From contig JAFEAR010000033.1 in the NCBI GenBank assembly GCA_018266335.1, positions 1-5,598 of the forward strand: 5,598 nt of DNA. Direction: 5' to 3'. A program made the translations under genes and the position numbers. Every line of letters begins with the position of its first letter. Position 1 is the first letter of the stretch. This DNA is from Bdellovibrionales bacterium (GTDB lineage: Bacteria > Bdellovibrionota > UBA2428). The notes under the pieces were generated by a model, which saw only the letters and a program-made list of their open reading frames with translations, was not told the origin of the DNA and did not search any database. This document shows, piece by piece, positions 5,484 through 5,598 of the stretch.

Positions 5484-5598
5484 TTAGCTGTTTTCAGCGA
5501 GCAGGAGCGATAAACCGCCCTCTAGGGCCGGTTGCATAGAGCGGATCCCCGATTTCGATTGCAGCCGGCCCCGCACTACTACGTTCGGTTCGATAATG
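5484..5598 (-). CDS. Probable C-terminal end of a minus-strand gene (partial)
   Basis: On the minus strand the frame starting at 5597 is open for 37 codons to TAA (5486-5484). It reads IIEPNVVVRGRLQ, continues through GIRSMQPALEGG and ends SLLLAENS. This is protein-like, with a hydrophobic/charged pattern and a third-base preference for G/C. A second minus frame is also open for ~34 codons but has poorer third-base composition and odd residue content; the third is closed by TAG. If real, the gene converges on the stress-protein gene with only 6 bp between stops. I do not recognise the family, and its start lies outside the window. Confidence 0.5.
   Translation of the reverse strand, partial: IIEPNVVVRGRLQSKSGIRSMQPALEGGLSLLLAENS

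Noticed and set aside
5487..5498. GCTG-TTTT-CAGC hairpin after the stress-protein gene
   Set aside because: The stem is only 4 bp, has no following T-run and probably lies inside the partial minus-strand gene, so it is not a credible terminator.
5515..5532. GC-rich hairpin CCGCCC/GGGCCGG with a bulged C
   Set aside because: No T-run follows on either strand, and it falls in the likely coding tail on the minus strand.

Overview
The window looks like a gene-dense piece of a chromosome from an Acidobacteriota-type soil bacterium, possibly of the Bryobacter/Solibacter kind. This rests on moderately high GC, a secreted enolase-superfamily enzyme with a twin-arginine leader, a tandem universal stress protein (USP) whose second half is of a type I associate with that phylum, two secreted helical proteins resembling acidobacterial hypotheticals, and apparent leaderless promoters. 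The assignment is from protein style only; there is no rRNA or other phylogenetic marker. I see no tRNA, rRNA, CRISPR array, insertion sequence or integration site.

Layout, left to right. Bases 1-39 probably hold the last 12 codons of a plus-strand gene. Its stop abuts the stop of a minus-strand gene (40-1167) encoding a YqcC/DUF446 domain fused through a basic K/P/A linker to an unrecognised C-terminal region. Only 22 bp separate that gene from a divergent plus-strand gene at 1190, and the gap holds a -10-like element readable on both strands. From 1190 to 3380 runs a tightly overlapped three-gene unit: an exported TPR protein, then two small exported helix-rich proteins of unknown function (ATGA and GTGA overlaps). 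At 3406-4515 lies a Tat-signal-bearing mandelate racemase/muconate lactonizing-type enzyme. An 89-bp gap follows, with a near-perfect 19-bp palindrome and a strong Shine-Dalgarno, leading into a tandem-domain universal stress protein (4605-5477). The last ~115 bases most likely encode the C-terminus of a minus-strand gene that leaves the window, again with nearly touching convergent stops.

How the genes fit together: the TPR protein and the two helical proteins are very probably co-translated and act together outside the cytoplasm, for instance as an envelope scaffold or complex; this is inferred from overlap and signal peptides. The racemase-family enzyme and the stress protein seem to be independent units with their own start signals. 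No known defence, secretion or mobile system is recognisable. The best candidate for something undescribed is the TPR/helical/helical envelope module, followed by the YqcC fusion protein encoded divergently from it.
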